DNA from: Neopestalotiopsis rosae
Taxonomy: Eukaryota; Ascomycota; Sordariomycetes; Amphisphaeriales; Sporocadaceae
DNA length: 64,000 nt
Assembly (NCBI GenBank): GCA_023078685.1
Contig: JALGAS010000002.1
Coordinates: 744,001-808,000 of the forward strand
Direction: 5' to 3'
Shown: piece after piece, positions 47,666 to 58,440 of the stretch
Layout: every line of letters starts with the position of its first letter
Position numbering within the stretch: position 1 is the first letter of the stretch
Position numbers and translations under genes: made by a program
Notes under the pieces: model-generated
The model's input: the letters and a program-made list of their open reading frames with translations, nothing else
The model's database searches: none
Told to the model about the DNA's origin: nothing

Positions 47666-48395
47666 GGTACTCTTGCCATTGGTTTGTTGATTTTCAAAAA
47701 TTAATCAGTCACCAGAGCTTCTACATTAGCGCTTGAGCTTCTGCGGAAAAATCATGTAGCTAGAAGCAAACATTTGGTTCGCCAGATCTCCATTGAGTGC
47801 TGCGTCAGCCCGTAGGAAGACGTACGATGTAAGTTCCCGAGACCCTAAAGGAGTACGGGTCGGTGGAGATCTGGACCTACGGGTCATATTACGTATGTAA
47901 GCGAGCACGAATATGTAGTCTACACAGCCAATGAATGGGAGTATAGACGGACAGGGAGCGCCACCTAGGATGAGCCTGGCGGAATCCATCTCAGCCAAAT
48001 ATTACTGTGCAAATTCGTGTATAGCTTGGTTTTCGCATCTTGTCATATTGTAGCTTGTAAAGGACCGAACGTAGTAAGATATTTGATAGCGATATTGTGT
48101 GTCCGGTGTACATCTCCGCCGGGCCTGCCCATGTGACATGTTACATATCTAATCTGCTTCATGGCGTTCGAGACCAGGTATCAATCAGTATCTTTGGTGG
48201 GCTCGAAACGTCTGATCCTAGTCGGTTCATATTGGGACTGTCAATCTTTCTGGTGGTATTCTGCACACACGTCCTCATTCAGAAAAGGGCAGACTGATCC
48301 CCTTCGCTCGAAACACGGACTTGAACCATGCTGGCGGAAACGGAAGGTTGTTGCACGACAGGCTAACATCGTCTACAGACTGTGACACTAGAGGC

Positions 48396-48419
48396 AGCAG
48401 AGCAGAGCAGAGCAGAGCA
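48396..48419. repeat. (AGCAG)4 pentanucleotide repeat
   Basis: Four perfect AGCAG units and a partial fifth in the gene-poor region. Confidence 0.9.
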
Positions 48420-51400
48420 CGTTGGTTGGGGAGCTAGGCTTGGGGTATTCCGTACTTTACAGCCTACAGGAAGGATCTGATGCTCAGAGGCAGGAACAAT
48501 TTGCAGCATCGTCGAAGGATGACATGTGCCCCATTTGTCTTTTGAAGATTCTCCTCCGTCTGGAGATTGCCGGCGCTGGGCAGGTTCGTTGGAAGCCACT
48601 AAATAATTAATATATGTAGTTTGGACAATTGGAGGGCAGAGGAGGGGCATTTAGCTGGCCCTACCACCCACGCGACATGACAGCTAAGAACATTGGAGGT
48701 CTGGGATCCCTGACGCAGAGCTCCAGCCTCCGATCCGTTCCAGAACCAACAGCGAATCATTTGGCCTGTCCTTCCCCTCTTTTCGCTATTTTCTACAAGG
48801 GGAACCGCGGCGCGTTTCCTCTCACGAACTCAAAACAACCTTGCGGCCCCTGGACATACGCTACTGCCCTTGTGTCCATTCCTGTTTATGTATGCTCACG
48901 TTCTTGTTTCTAAAATAACATTGCCATTGCCTATCTGAGCATATGCCCCGAGATTGTTGAAGAAGAAGAAAAAGAAAAGAAGAAAAATTTACAAGTAAAA
49001 ACAAAAAATTCAACAGCGACCCAACCCAGTGGAAACCGCAATGACCAGTATGATCTCCGTACTGACCCGGCGAAACCGTACCGCTGCACATTTCTAGTTA
49101 CATGTATGTAGGGCTCTGGGCTCTGCATTGCATCCTGAGGAGTGCAATCTGCCACCTACATACATGGTACATTATAGGCATGCACAGGAGTAGTAGCAGT
49201 TGGTTGTTAGTCCACAACTTCATTTTATTGCTTCGGCAGGCAACACCTCGCACTGCCGAGAAATTCGTCCATTCATCTAATATAGTACACTGTAACGGAA
49301 AGCCTATGGATGATGACATTCCTATGCCTCCATTTACAACGCATGAGTAAGTATGGTAATTTGCAAACTCGCATTGGATAGAAATTTTACGCGTACCCAT
49401 TTCTTTTTTTGCGCCGAAATGGTGGAATGGAGACATTAGGTATTTACAGTGGGCTGTCGATACTGTAGTCCAACGGCCGTCTGTCTGCCTCATCCTGCTG
49501 TGGGGGTGATCCCGGGTCCTGGGGGCTCGTCATCCCCGGTAGTCGTAGTGTTGCCAAGAGATTTCACGCGACGTGATCATGGACAGGAATGCTCTCAAGG
49601 CTCAGGGCTCTCTCTGAGAATTCTCGCGGGCCAAATTTCAATCCTGTCGTCACTGGCGGGAGGGTCAGTTCCGCCCCATGCTAGGTTGATTTTCTCCTTC
49701 TCTGTCTTTGCTACCATCTCTCTTAACCTCCCACACGCCAGACCGGTGCCTATGCACGTTTAAGGAGGACACTATAGCGGACACCTTGGCCGGGAGTGAG
49801 GCCGGCTGCCCGATGTTGACGCATTTGACCAGCGCCGGACTCATGTCCATCGCTCATAACATGGCGGGCGACTCAGTAAAACGTCCGCAAGCGCTCCGGA
49901 CCTTTTTCCTAGCTCAATACTATGCTTCTTTTGGAAACAGGAGCATGAGAAGGAGCATCGTAAATCGAACCAAGAGAATTTTCGCGTGGCCATCTTCTAC
50001 GAATAGTGCAATACCATGCCCTCTTAAAGTTCTGCCGATGTTGAACTGGCGCCCTGAGGTCTGCAGACAATTCGTGCGCAGCCATTGGCGCCTCACTTGG
50101 TCGTTGGTGATGGTGTGCGGCACACACAAAGCAGGAACCCACTTCCGCATGTCAAGTCAGCACAAGGGTATTCTCGTCGGCAAGGGTTTTGGGCGATGCG
50201 CAGAGAGCAAGAGCGCCCGGACCAGGTGAGGGGCCGAGTTAAGGGCCTGTCCCATCCCTGCCTTGATTCATGAAGATTTGAATTGGGAAGGGGGAAAGAA
50301 AAGAAAGAGGAGCAAACTTCACTTCGAGATACATGTCACAAACACAAACACACAGACACACGATTATATCAACAAATGTGCATTAGCAAGCAATCAAGCC
50401 AGCATGCAAGCAACCACGAGATCTTTGTAATAAAGTGTCCAAAGACAATGTAAACGAACCATGCGTTATATTACAGGGATTCAGTCACATCATATGGTCC
50501 AGCTGCGAAAATAGACACATCCAACGATCCCATTTCTTTGCGATACCCGGGCAGGGCAGAGCTGGAGGCGAGGTACTCTGTAGGTGGTGGGCTCAGTAGG
50601 TACTACAACATCTAGGTTGGTGCGGTAGTTGAGATACATACCCCAGTGAGTGAGTGTCACCCACCACACATGTGCAGCCAATTCTCGGGCCCGCAAGCGA
50701 GTAAACTAGCCAATCAAGCACGTATCGCGACCCGGAATCGAGGTACGTACATTATTGTCTGGTACCTACCCATGCGCTTGGGGTGACAGAAATAATTATT
50801 TGGGAGGAAAAATCATTACTGGGAACAGTGAGGGACCGCAGCGAAGAGGAGGGGGAAAATAAAATTGTGGAAATCACTTTTTTTGAGATCCCTATGCAAC
50901 ATTGAATCCCTCCTTCACCCCAGTTCAGTATATCTAAAAAGAACGTCTCCGGATCCCGCGTCCCGTGCGTCATGGCGTTCTCACCATCTTCACACTTTTC
51001 GCCTCGTCTTTCTCCTTCATCTTTTTTTTGGTGTCTACTGTTCTACTGTCTAGTACTACTGCTCACTTCCGACTAATAAAGTACTTGACCTGTGCTTTCT
51101 GCTGCTGGCAAACATCGCCAGTCCCGACTACGCTTGATTCTCTCTAGCTGGGCTGTTGAGCCTAAGTCTAGCATCGCGGCCTGCTCGGCACACATCTGGA
51201 CCCAACCTAAAAGGACCCGCTCCGACATCCACCCCCATAGCGTCCGGCGCATACTTACGCAACGATCTGGCAGCGTCTGGACTCGATCCGCGGTTTCGCT
51301 GGAGCTGCTTGCGCAAGGTTGCCTTGACCTTGGGGACGGCTCCATGTTTTCCTTGTAATCTCGATTGTGTTTTGACGTCGAAGGGAGCAAAAAAGAGTGG

Positions 51401-51819
51401 GAAAGGCTTAGTTAAACAGGAAAGAAAAAAATTAGACGACAACGGAGAAGAATAACAGAAAACGGAGTCGCTTAGACAACTGCCTTTTCTGCAACATCCG
51501 TCTGGCGATTAGACTATTAGTCTTTGCTTGCCTTAAACGCACGACTCCCTCCCACCTCCCGGCCCTGCCAACCTTCAGCAACCTTCTTTTTTTTTCCTCT
51601 CACACTTTATATACATCATATCTTTACCCTCTCGACCATTGTGGGCCGACTTGACAGTTCACTATATTTACATCATCTGCCCACTCGAAAGAATTTCTTC
51701 AGGACTGGAAGGAGTCTCACAACTACATACAGATTATCGTCGTTGTCAATCACTATAGTCTCATTAGCAGACTACTAGTACTACAACAAACCCAGCCACA
51801 TATCCGCCACCCGCTACAC

Positions 51820-54309
51820 ATGGGCGCCATGGTGGTGGACTCCTTCGCAGAGCGACCATTGAGTCCCTCTATTGGGGCATTCGAGTCTCTGAAATCGAGA
51901 CCAAGTTCCAGCTTGCGCCGCGCTCGGCCGCCGAACATTGTCATTTGCGACGAGAACAAAATCCCGTTGCGCCCAGACCCACGGGCAGAGAAGGCCGCCA
52001 AGCGAGAATCAAAGGTTGGACTGCGAAGTATATTTGGCAGAACCAAGTCTACGAAAACAAGAAATGGCCAGTTAGAGGATGTGGACGAATCGATAGCGCC
52101 CAACGACACTATAAAGTCTGGTGCTACTAGACATTGGCCATATAGTCTTCAAGCCTCGCGTTCCGACCTGACACTGGGGAGTATGCCGAGTTTGTTTTCG
52201 TCAAAATCCAATGGATCTTCGCTGGGTCTGCACAGGCGGGCACACGATGGAAACAGTAGTAGCAAGCTCAGTTCTGGTGCCACCAGCCCGCCTGCCGATG
52301 GCTGGATTCCGCCGCCGCTGTTCCAAGTATATCCGCAAGCCATTATGCACTCAACCCTGCCAGCTTGTGCCGCGTCTGTTGACGCCCTTGCAAAGCTCAA
52401 TGCCAGTCACAATCTTCTTACAAAGGAGGAACCAATTCCGGAAGAGGGTGCAGAGAAGAGGGAAGAAAAGCCCAAGAAGCTGCACCAGCGACATGCTGGA
52501 GCACGTGGCGCTCTCGAATGGACCACGAAAACATATACACTAGTTACCTCTGGCTACTTGTTGCAATATGCTGCCGACGGTCACCATGACCGTTCACCAG
52601 AAAAGATCCTCCGACTCAGCAAGGACTCGGCAGCTTTTGCAAGTGATTTGATCCCAGGAAAGCATTGGGTTTTGCAAGTCGTTGCATGCATGGACGCCAG
52701 TACAGACTCGCGATCCTTCATCTCCAAGTTGGCACTCCGCGGAACCGAAAGGAAATTCGTCTCGACTATGCTCATGGTTTTCGAGCGCGCCGAGGATATG
52801 GATAGCTGGCTGGCCGTGCTGCGAAAAGAGATTGAAGAATTGGGTGGCAAGAAGCAATTGACGGAAACTGGCGAGGTCAAGTCGGCTGATGTTGACGCTC
52901 AACTCAAGACGCAGGCCAGTCAAAGGACTCTCGTCGTCCGCGATCCGTCGCGTTTCTCGACACTGGGATCGCAAGACTTTTCAGGTCTCCAGGACGGAGA
53001 GATGCAGGAGCATGACCACGGCCTCCCAATGATTCCCACATCTGACTTTAACCCTGATCTATCCATGGATGACGGATCTTTCACTGAAAGCCACTGTTCT
53101 TCGGATGGACAACGTCTCGAAAGTTTACGTGATAGTCGGGAAAGCAACACGCGTTTTTCCTACATCTCCTCCAGCCAGAGAACCCATGGTACGACTGCGA
53201 ACTCATCACCATCATGCTCGCCCACGCGAACTAGCTTCTCGAGCAACCTTGGTCAGACGAATCAGGCAGAGGTTCGACTACGCCCAAACTCGCAAGCGAT
53301 ATCCATGCGCAGACAATCGGTACAAGCTGTAATGGCTAGCTTCGACGTCCAACCCAACTTTGAGTCTCGCCCGAGTACATCCGCAACAGTCAATGATGAG
53401 AGCAACCACACACTGGCCAGACAAAGCATTCCAAATTTCAGCAAAAGACTGTCAACCTCATCGGCAGGCTCGCAGTCAGCACCTGTTGTAGATACTCAGG
53501 TAGCACCAGCAACCGTGCTCGTCCCATTGGTCATCGAACCTGAACCCTCCAAGTCTTGCAGAAAACCGCCTCCAACCTTTGGCACGTCTAGACCTTTGTC
53601 GACGGTAATGGACTTGCCCTCGCCGAGATCTCCCCTCTCTCCATCGTTCCCTCCTGCCAATGCCACGTTGGATGCGCTTGACTCGCCAGCCATGTTCTCG
53701 GCCTGGGCCCAGCGAGAGGGTGTTCCTCAGCCCCAGGCCAAGCACCTGTCTCCAGCAGAGACTCGTTTGACTGCCAAGCGACTTTCATCTTCCCCGATGC
53801 CATCAGATGCACGCGCTGCACCTCGCCGATTTGGCAGCCTGACCAACTTGCGGGCAGCAGCTGAAGACTCGACAGACTCAACCAACGAGCATCCTCGATT
53901 CATCCTGTCAAGTTCAGTCACTAGCCGAAGAGAGCGATTTGAGTCACTTGCCAAAGGCATCAAAGAAGCACCAAGGTCTTCATCTGCCTTGGGCGTATAT
54001 GGGTCTGACGAGTCGTCCGAGAAGCCAACATCCAAAGTTCCCTCCTACAAACGGTCCACGATGATGGCTTGCCCATTGCGTGCAAAGATGGAGGCAACAC
54101 CAAAGACGAAGATCAGCAAACCCTCGTCGCCTCGAGAGAAGCCGAGAAGTCCCAAGTCCAAGTCGCCTTCGCATTCACCTAAACATCTGGATGTTGACAT
54201 CCAGGCAAAAGGCCTGGGAGTTCGCAGAAGTATGCCTCAACTATGCGTTGGGCCGCCGCTGCTGCCTCCTCCCAATCGTGCCTTGCCACCAATTCCTCAG
54301 AAGGAATAA
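51820..54309 (+). CDS. PH-domain protein, Ser-rich, probable membrane-associated signalling protein
   Basis: Single exon, 829 residues. A basic, Ser-rich N-terminus (SIFGRTKSTKTRNG) is followed by GWIPPPLFQVYPQAIMHSTL, a segment typical of fungal PH proteins of this size. The PH domain spans about 225-350 (GALEWTTKTYTLVTSGYLLQ at its start, FERAEDMDSWLAVLRKEIEE as its final helix). The remaining 480 residues are Ser/Thr/Pro-rich and probably disordered, with a Lys/Ser/Pro cluster (SPREKPRSPKSKSPSHSPKH) and a proline-rich end (LLPPPNRALPPIP) that could bind SH3 domains. PH domains bind phosphoinositides or protein partners. A second in-frame ATG at 51829 has a better context (gccATGg). Single-exon structure and length look complete. 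Confidence 0.83.
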   Translation: MGAMVVDSFAERPLSPSIGAFESLKSRPSSSLRRARPPNIVICDENKIPLRPDPRAEKAAKRESKVGLRSIFGRTKSTKTRNGQLEDVDESIAPNDTIKSGATRHWPYSLQASRSDLTLGSMPSLFSSKSNGSSLGLHRRAHDGNSSSKLSSGATSPPADGWIPPPLFQVYPQAIMHSTLPACAASVDALAKLNASHNLLTKEEPIPEEGAEKREEKPKKLHQRHAGARGALEWTTKTYTLVTSGYLLQYAADGHHDRSPEKILRLSKDSAAFASDLIPGKHWVLQVVACMDASTDSRSFISKLALRGTERKFVSTMLMVFERAEDMDSWLAVLRKEIEELGGKKQLTETGEVKSADVDAQLKTQASQRTLVVRDPSRFSTLGSQDFSGLQDGEMQEHDHGLPMIPTSDFNPDLSMDDGSFTESHCSSDGQRLESLRDSRESNTRFSYISSSQRTHGTTANSSPSCSPTRTSFSSNLGQTNQAEVRLRPNSQAISMRRQSVQAVMASFDVQPNFESRPSTSATVNDESNHTLARQSIPNFSKRLSTSSAGSQSAPVVDTQVAPATVLVPLVIEPEPSKSCRKPPPTFGTSRPLSTVMDLPSPRSPLSPSFPPANATLDALDSPAMFSAWAQREGVPQPQAKHLSPAETRLTAKRLSSSPMPSDARAAPRRFGSLTNLRAAAEDSTDSTNEHPRFILSSSVTSRRERFESLAKGIKEAPRSSSALGVYGSDESSEKPTSKVPSYKRSTMMACPLRAKMEATPKTKISKPSSPREKPRSPKSKSPSHSPKHLDVDIQAKGLGVRRSMPQLCVGPPLLPPPNRALPPIPQKE

Positions 54310-55366
54310 AACGTATGCACTCGTTCAGACTTCAGCGGAGTTGACAACGCGTTGCGTATCGCACATGCAAATTCGGATTTACATCCATATTTCCTTACCA
54401 AAACTCTGTACTCTTTGTCATAGCGATCATGGGGGCGTTTTTGTTTGTGCGGATAAAATCCTCAGCTGCGAGTAGCAGACCGCGCGATTATTTTCTTTTT
54501 CTTCTTTTTCCTTTGTGCAATATTCTGGCATCATACTCAGGTGTTTGGGCTCTTTTTATGTTTTGGGCAGACTTGCTATTTGGGGAGCAAAGGGAAAGAG
54601 ATACCCGTTGGGCATGAATCTAGATACCTACTTATGATGTAAATGTATAGTGAAAAACAGCCGCCATCAGCAGAGCGGTTTTGTGGTGTGAAAGACACAA
54701 AATATAGAGACTGTTAAGACAACATACATCTCCTGCCACCTTATTGCTGTGAACATGTATAGACCAAGCCTAGTCTGCAGATGACTGATGCATAAATATC
54801 ATGGTAAGTGAGACTCGAAGACATTTTCAATAGACCAAGTCTATTATTATTCATGTAACAACCAAATCTCACACTTCTGTACCTACTATAATCGGGCAGC
54901 TGGGAGACCAATAGGCGACATTTGATCGCTGATGGCAAGCACTCGTGGCCAACTGTTGTAAAGAGTCCTTAGTTTGTGCGCACGGCGGAGTCCACTTTCA
55001 GAAGGAAGGCAACCGCCAGGAAGTGACTGAGCCAAATACCACATACAACAGAATTGAATATTGATATGATAATCATCAGACAATGAATAAATAACATTAG
55101 CCGGATTTAAAGACCTGGATCCATTGTAAACGCCGTAACTTTATACATGTCCTGACTCACTAGAAGGAGGCAAAGTTGAGGTGTGAGATTTGGGCGGTTT
55201 TTGGCGGGGTGAGATAAATTGCCCCACACTCCCGCAAATAATTATTCCAACGACCAAAAATCATCAAAAGAAGGACGAGAACAACGCGAATCGACAGCAA
55301 AACACACCAAGAACGGTCAACTACACACGTGCGCTCAAACGATTTAATACAATACAGACCGCAATC
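54310..55366. other. Intergenic region PH gene to eIF3g
   Basis: About 1 kb with the 3' end of the PH gene and the eIF3g promoter. No coding frame or RNA gene supported. Confidence 0.5.
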
Positions 55367-56522
55367 ATGTCGAACACAGCTAGGTACGGCTTGCCCCTTC
55401 GCCGATTTTGCGCGCCTGACGCCCGGACCGCTCCTGCACAAAGGAGGAGAAAGTCCACGATGGCGTTTTCGAGAAGGAGAGAAGAGAACTAGCTGGCTAA
55501 TCGCATTCTTTTTATGCAGAGATTGGGCGGATGACGATGATCTCGACGAGACCACCCAGGCCGAGCTGCCCCCTCCCCAGACCATCCAGAACAAGGACGG
55601 CACCAAGACCACCATCACCTACCGCTACAACGAGGATGGCCAAAAGGTCAAGACCACCCGGCGAATCCGCCTCGTGACGCACCGCGAGGTCGTCAACCCG
55701 CGCGTCGCCGAGCGCAAGACATGGGGCAAGTTTGGCCTGTCGGCCAACGACAAGCAGGGCCCCCAGAGCGACACGACCTCGGTCGGCGAGAACATCATCT
55801 TCCGCCTCTCGACCAACTGGAAGAAGGACACCAAGGACGAGGCCAAGGACGCCCAGGCCAACGCCATGAAGGACAAGCTCAAGGACAAGACGGTCAAGTG
55901 TCGTATCTGTAACGGCGAGCATTTCACGGCCCGCTGTCCCTACAAGGACACCATGGCCCCCGTCGGCGCCGAGGGCGCCGCCGACCCCGCCGCCGGCATG
56001 GGCGACGAGCCCGCACCATCGTCCGCGGGCGGTCTCGGCGCCAAGAAGGGCAGCTACGTCCCTCCTGCCCTCAGAAACGGTGGCGGTGCCGCGGGTGCCG
56101 GTGGCGAGAGGATGGGCGGCAAGTTTGGCGAGCGGGATGACTTTGCTACGCTGCGTGTCACAAACGTAGGTTCTTCCCTCCTCTTCAAGATCCGTCGTCT
56201 TTTTCGCTGGGGCGCATAGTGATCATTGCCTCGTGACTGTTTGCCAAGGTTTGAAAGAAAGGACAACTTTACTGACGTGTGATTCCACGAACTCTAGGTT
56301 TCCGAGATGGCCGAGGAAGGCGAGCTCCGCGACATGTTCGAGCGCTTTGGACGCGTCACTCGCGTGTTCCTCGCCAAGGACAGAGAGACGGGCATGGCCA
56401 AGGGTTTCGCCTTTATCAGCTTCGTGGACAGAGAGGACGCCGTCAAGGCATGCAACAAGATGGACGGCTACGGTTTCAAGCATCTTATCCTGCGCGTAGA
56501 GTTTGCCAAGAAGGCCCAGTAA
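55367..56522 (+). CDS. tif35: Translation initiation factor eIF3 subunit g (Tif35)
   Basis: Three exons (55367-55383, 55520-56165, 56298-56522) give 295 residues. The first exon encodes only MSNTA plus part of Arg, a normal arrangement for this gene, and joins to [20 protein letters not shown]. The N-terminal eIF3g domain includes [20 protein letters not shown] and [12 protein letters not shown] zinc-knuckle-like [17 protein letters not shown] follows, then a Gly/Ala-rich linker, then an RRM ([23 protein letters not shown]1 [11 protein letters not shown]). The protein sits in the eIF3 complex on the 40S subunit and supports scanning and reinitiation. The second intron falls inside the RRM at TN|VSE. 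Exon 2 is strongly GC3-rich. A 27-nt G run lies 70 nt after the stop. Confidence 0.96.
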
Positions 56523-56592
56523 ATTATTTTTTGGGGAAGAGAACGACGAGGAAAAAGTTTGGTCACTCTTGCAGGGTATTTGGGGACGAAGA

Positions 56593-56619
56593 GGGGGGGG
56601 GGGGGGGGGGGGGGGGGGG
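56593..56619 (+). repeat. G27 homopolymer in the eIF3g 3' region
   Basis: Twenty-seven consecutive G starting 70 nt after the eIF3g stop. Long G runs can form quadruplexes in RNA. The exact length may be a sequencing estimate. Confidence 0.9.
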
Positions 56620-57110
56620 AGAGAGGGTTCACGCTGTGTTGTGTGTGTGTGATTTGCATCAGGTTCACGAATTATAGTAAGGAAGACCCTCCAGACTCCA
56701 ATGGAATGGCATGTTCTGGAGGTTCCGCAAATGAGGAACTCGGCGCAATATTTGATAGACTGTATTGCATTGTCAATGGATCATGATTACGAGAAGACAT
56801 TGTCCCAAATATAGCCCAGGAAGCTGAAGATTGATAACTTCTATCGGGACTATTTCCATGAGCGAACTCGGTCCGACACATGGACTGATCTTACCTGATG
56901 ATTCTGAATGTGCAGGACATGGTATCACACGTGCAATTTACTAACGTATGGACAAGTTCTCAAATCAGGAGGTTTTCACTCGATCAGAAGATTTTATTCC
57001 AGCTAATGATGGTATATAGCAGAATCTGTGATATCTACTCGAGCCGGGTTTATCCAGGCGCGAGGGAAAAGAAAAAATGTCCACTTGTTTCAAGGAAAAT
57101 GCTATCTTGT

Positions 57111-57144
57111 TGATGATGAAGATGATGATGATGATGATGATGAA

Positions 57145-57225
<81 letters not shown>
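57111..57225. repeat. Long (GAT)n microsatellite
   Basis: About 115 bp of GAT units, interrupted twice by GAA near its left end. It lies in the convergent intergenic region and is not within a supported gene. Confidence 0.97.
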
Positions 57226-57975
57226 AGGAAAACACGACGAGACGATACCCCCGACCGTGAAACCATGACCCGAAAACATCAATTTTTCGCTCTTTTTTTC
57301 CTTGCCCGACGAATTTGGACCATTCCAAATGTTTTGTATGTGTCTTTTTCTCTCGTCTGGCAAAAAAGAAAACGTGCTCTGTGTGTGTTTTCATCCATGT
57401 CATGGTAGTCTCATAATCGTTCTTGTATCGTCAGGTCGTATAAAAAGCCAAAAAAGGAAATATGATATGAGGGCGGCCTCCCGAGCAGGGCCTGCCTGAT
57501 TAGTTGTGAGTTGTGTAGTTTTCTCTGGTTTCAAAGAATGTGCTGCGAGATCTTTCGAGTGGCATTTTTTATGTCCTTTCGGACAAAGTTTGATGAACAC
57601 TTAGCCCGAGGTTGTTTGAGTGTTGGATAATGGGAAACAAGTGTATACAAAAGTTGTTCACTTTTTTTTGGTCTTGGTTGTTTTTCTTGGTAGCGATAGT
57701 GGTCCCTTGTCGGTTTGGTCAGACAATGACCGAATAAATGAGTGAGCACGACTTGAGACAAGTGCAAATAACAGCTGATTGTAGCTCGAACATGCTGTGG
57801 GTGGAAAAAGGAAATAGCGAATGTGGTGTTTGTGGTGAACACGGGTATCAATCTGTGGTTGGGGTATATTATAGCTTGGCGTCTTTTGGTAGCCGGGGAG
57901 ATGTCGAGACCAAGAAGATAATAAGAAGAAGAAGACCCTTTCCCCGGCGTAAGGAGTCAGCCCCAGAAAAGTCCT

Positions 57976-58440
57976 TTACTTCTCCTCGTCCTTGTCCTCG
58001 CCATCGTCCTCATCGGACTGGCGGGCCAGGGCCTCCTCAAGCTTCTTCTTGCGCTCGATATCACGTTGGCGCTTCTTGGAGTCGGCCGCCTTGCGCCTCT
58101 GCTCGCGCTTCTCGCCGACGAGGTAGGGGACGGCCTTGACCACGGACAAGATGCCCTTGAAGCCCTGGCCAAAGTGGCGAAAGGCCTCGCGAAAGTGCGT
58201 CTTGGTCTCATTGTAGTTCTCGCGGGCCCGCGTGGCGTGCTTCTTGGACCGGTACGCCTTCTCGGCGCGCTGGGCCTTGAGGTACTGCTCCGAGGCCTGG
58301 CGGCGGTTGGTGATGAGCAGGTTCTCGGTGCCAGAGGTGCCGGGGCGCTTCAGAGGGAGTGGCTTCTCGTTGTCATCGGGGGGAGAAGAAGAAGTTGCCG
58401 CACCCTTCTTTTTGCTCTTGACGATTTGCTCCTTGGCCAT
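57976..58440 (-). CDS. Small basic coiled-coil protein of unknown function
   Basis: Single exon, 154 residues, start at 58440 (MAKEQIVKSKKKG); an in-frame ATG 27 bases upstream is in poorer context. The protein is Lys/Arg-rich. A short conserved-looking block (KPLPLKRPGTSGTENLLITN) precedes a long charged helix (QASEQYLKAQRAEKAYRSKK and beyond), then FGQGFKGILSVVKAVPYLVG, which is hydrophobic and could be amphipathic, then a basic helix and an acidic tail (SDEDDGEDKDEEK). GC3 is high, unlike random intergenic frames, which supports a real gene. I cannot name a function. Ribosome-biogenesis or nuclear roles would fit the charge pattern but are guesses. Confidence 0.72.
   Translation of the reverse strand: MAKEQIVKSKKKGAATSSSPPDDNEKPLPLKRPGTSGTENLLITNRRQASEQYLKAQRAEKAYRSKKHATRARENYNETKTHFREAFRHFGQGFKGILSVVKAVPYLVGEKREQRRKAADSKKRQRDIERKKKLEEALARQSDEDDGEDKDEEK

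Larger units (their letters stand above)
43351..51819. other. 8.5 kb gene-poor intergenic region
   Basis: No open frame here shows a domain, signal peptide or family resemblance. The largest competing frames (44853-45443 +, 45078-45590 -, 49708-50229 +) are under 200 codons, and the first two overlap on opposite strands. I checked for tRNA T-arm words and found no complete cloverleaf. It contains short tandem repeats and several small inverted repeats. The last few hundred bases before 51820 are pyrimidine-rich and look like promoter and leader of the PH-domain gene. An unannotated long non-coding RNA or decayed mobile DNA is possible. Confidence 0.55.
56523..57975. other. Intergenic region with two long simple repeats
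   Basis: About 1.45 kb between convergent genes, containing the G27 tract and the 115-bp GAT repeat (separate entries). Open frames over the GAT repeat are only runs of one residue and are not genes. Confidence 0.6.

Noticed and set aside
48301..48335. tRNA-like T-arm on the minus strand (CATGG-TTCAAGT-CCGTG)
   Set aside because: The upstream 60 bases give no D-arm, anticodon arm or matching acceptor stem.
49708..50229. 173-codon plus-strand frame
   Set aside because: No family resemblance, poor start context and no coding-like codon use.
56965..57408. Poly-Asp, poly-Met, poly-His and poly-Ile frames
   Set aside because: All are readings of the GAT microsatellite in different frames and strands.
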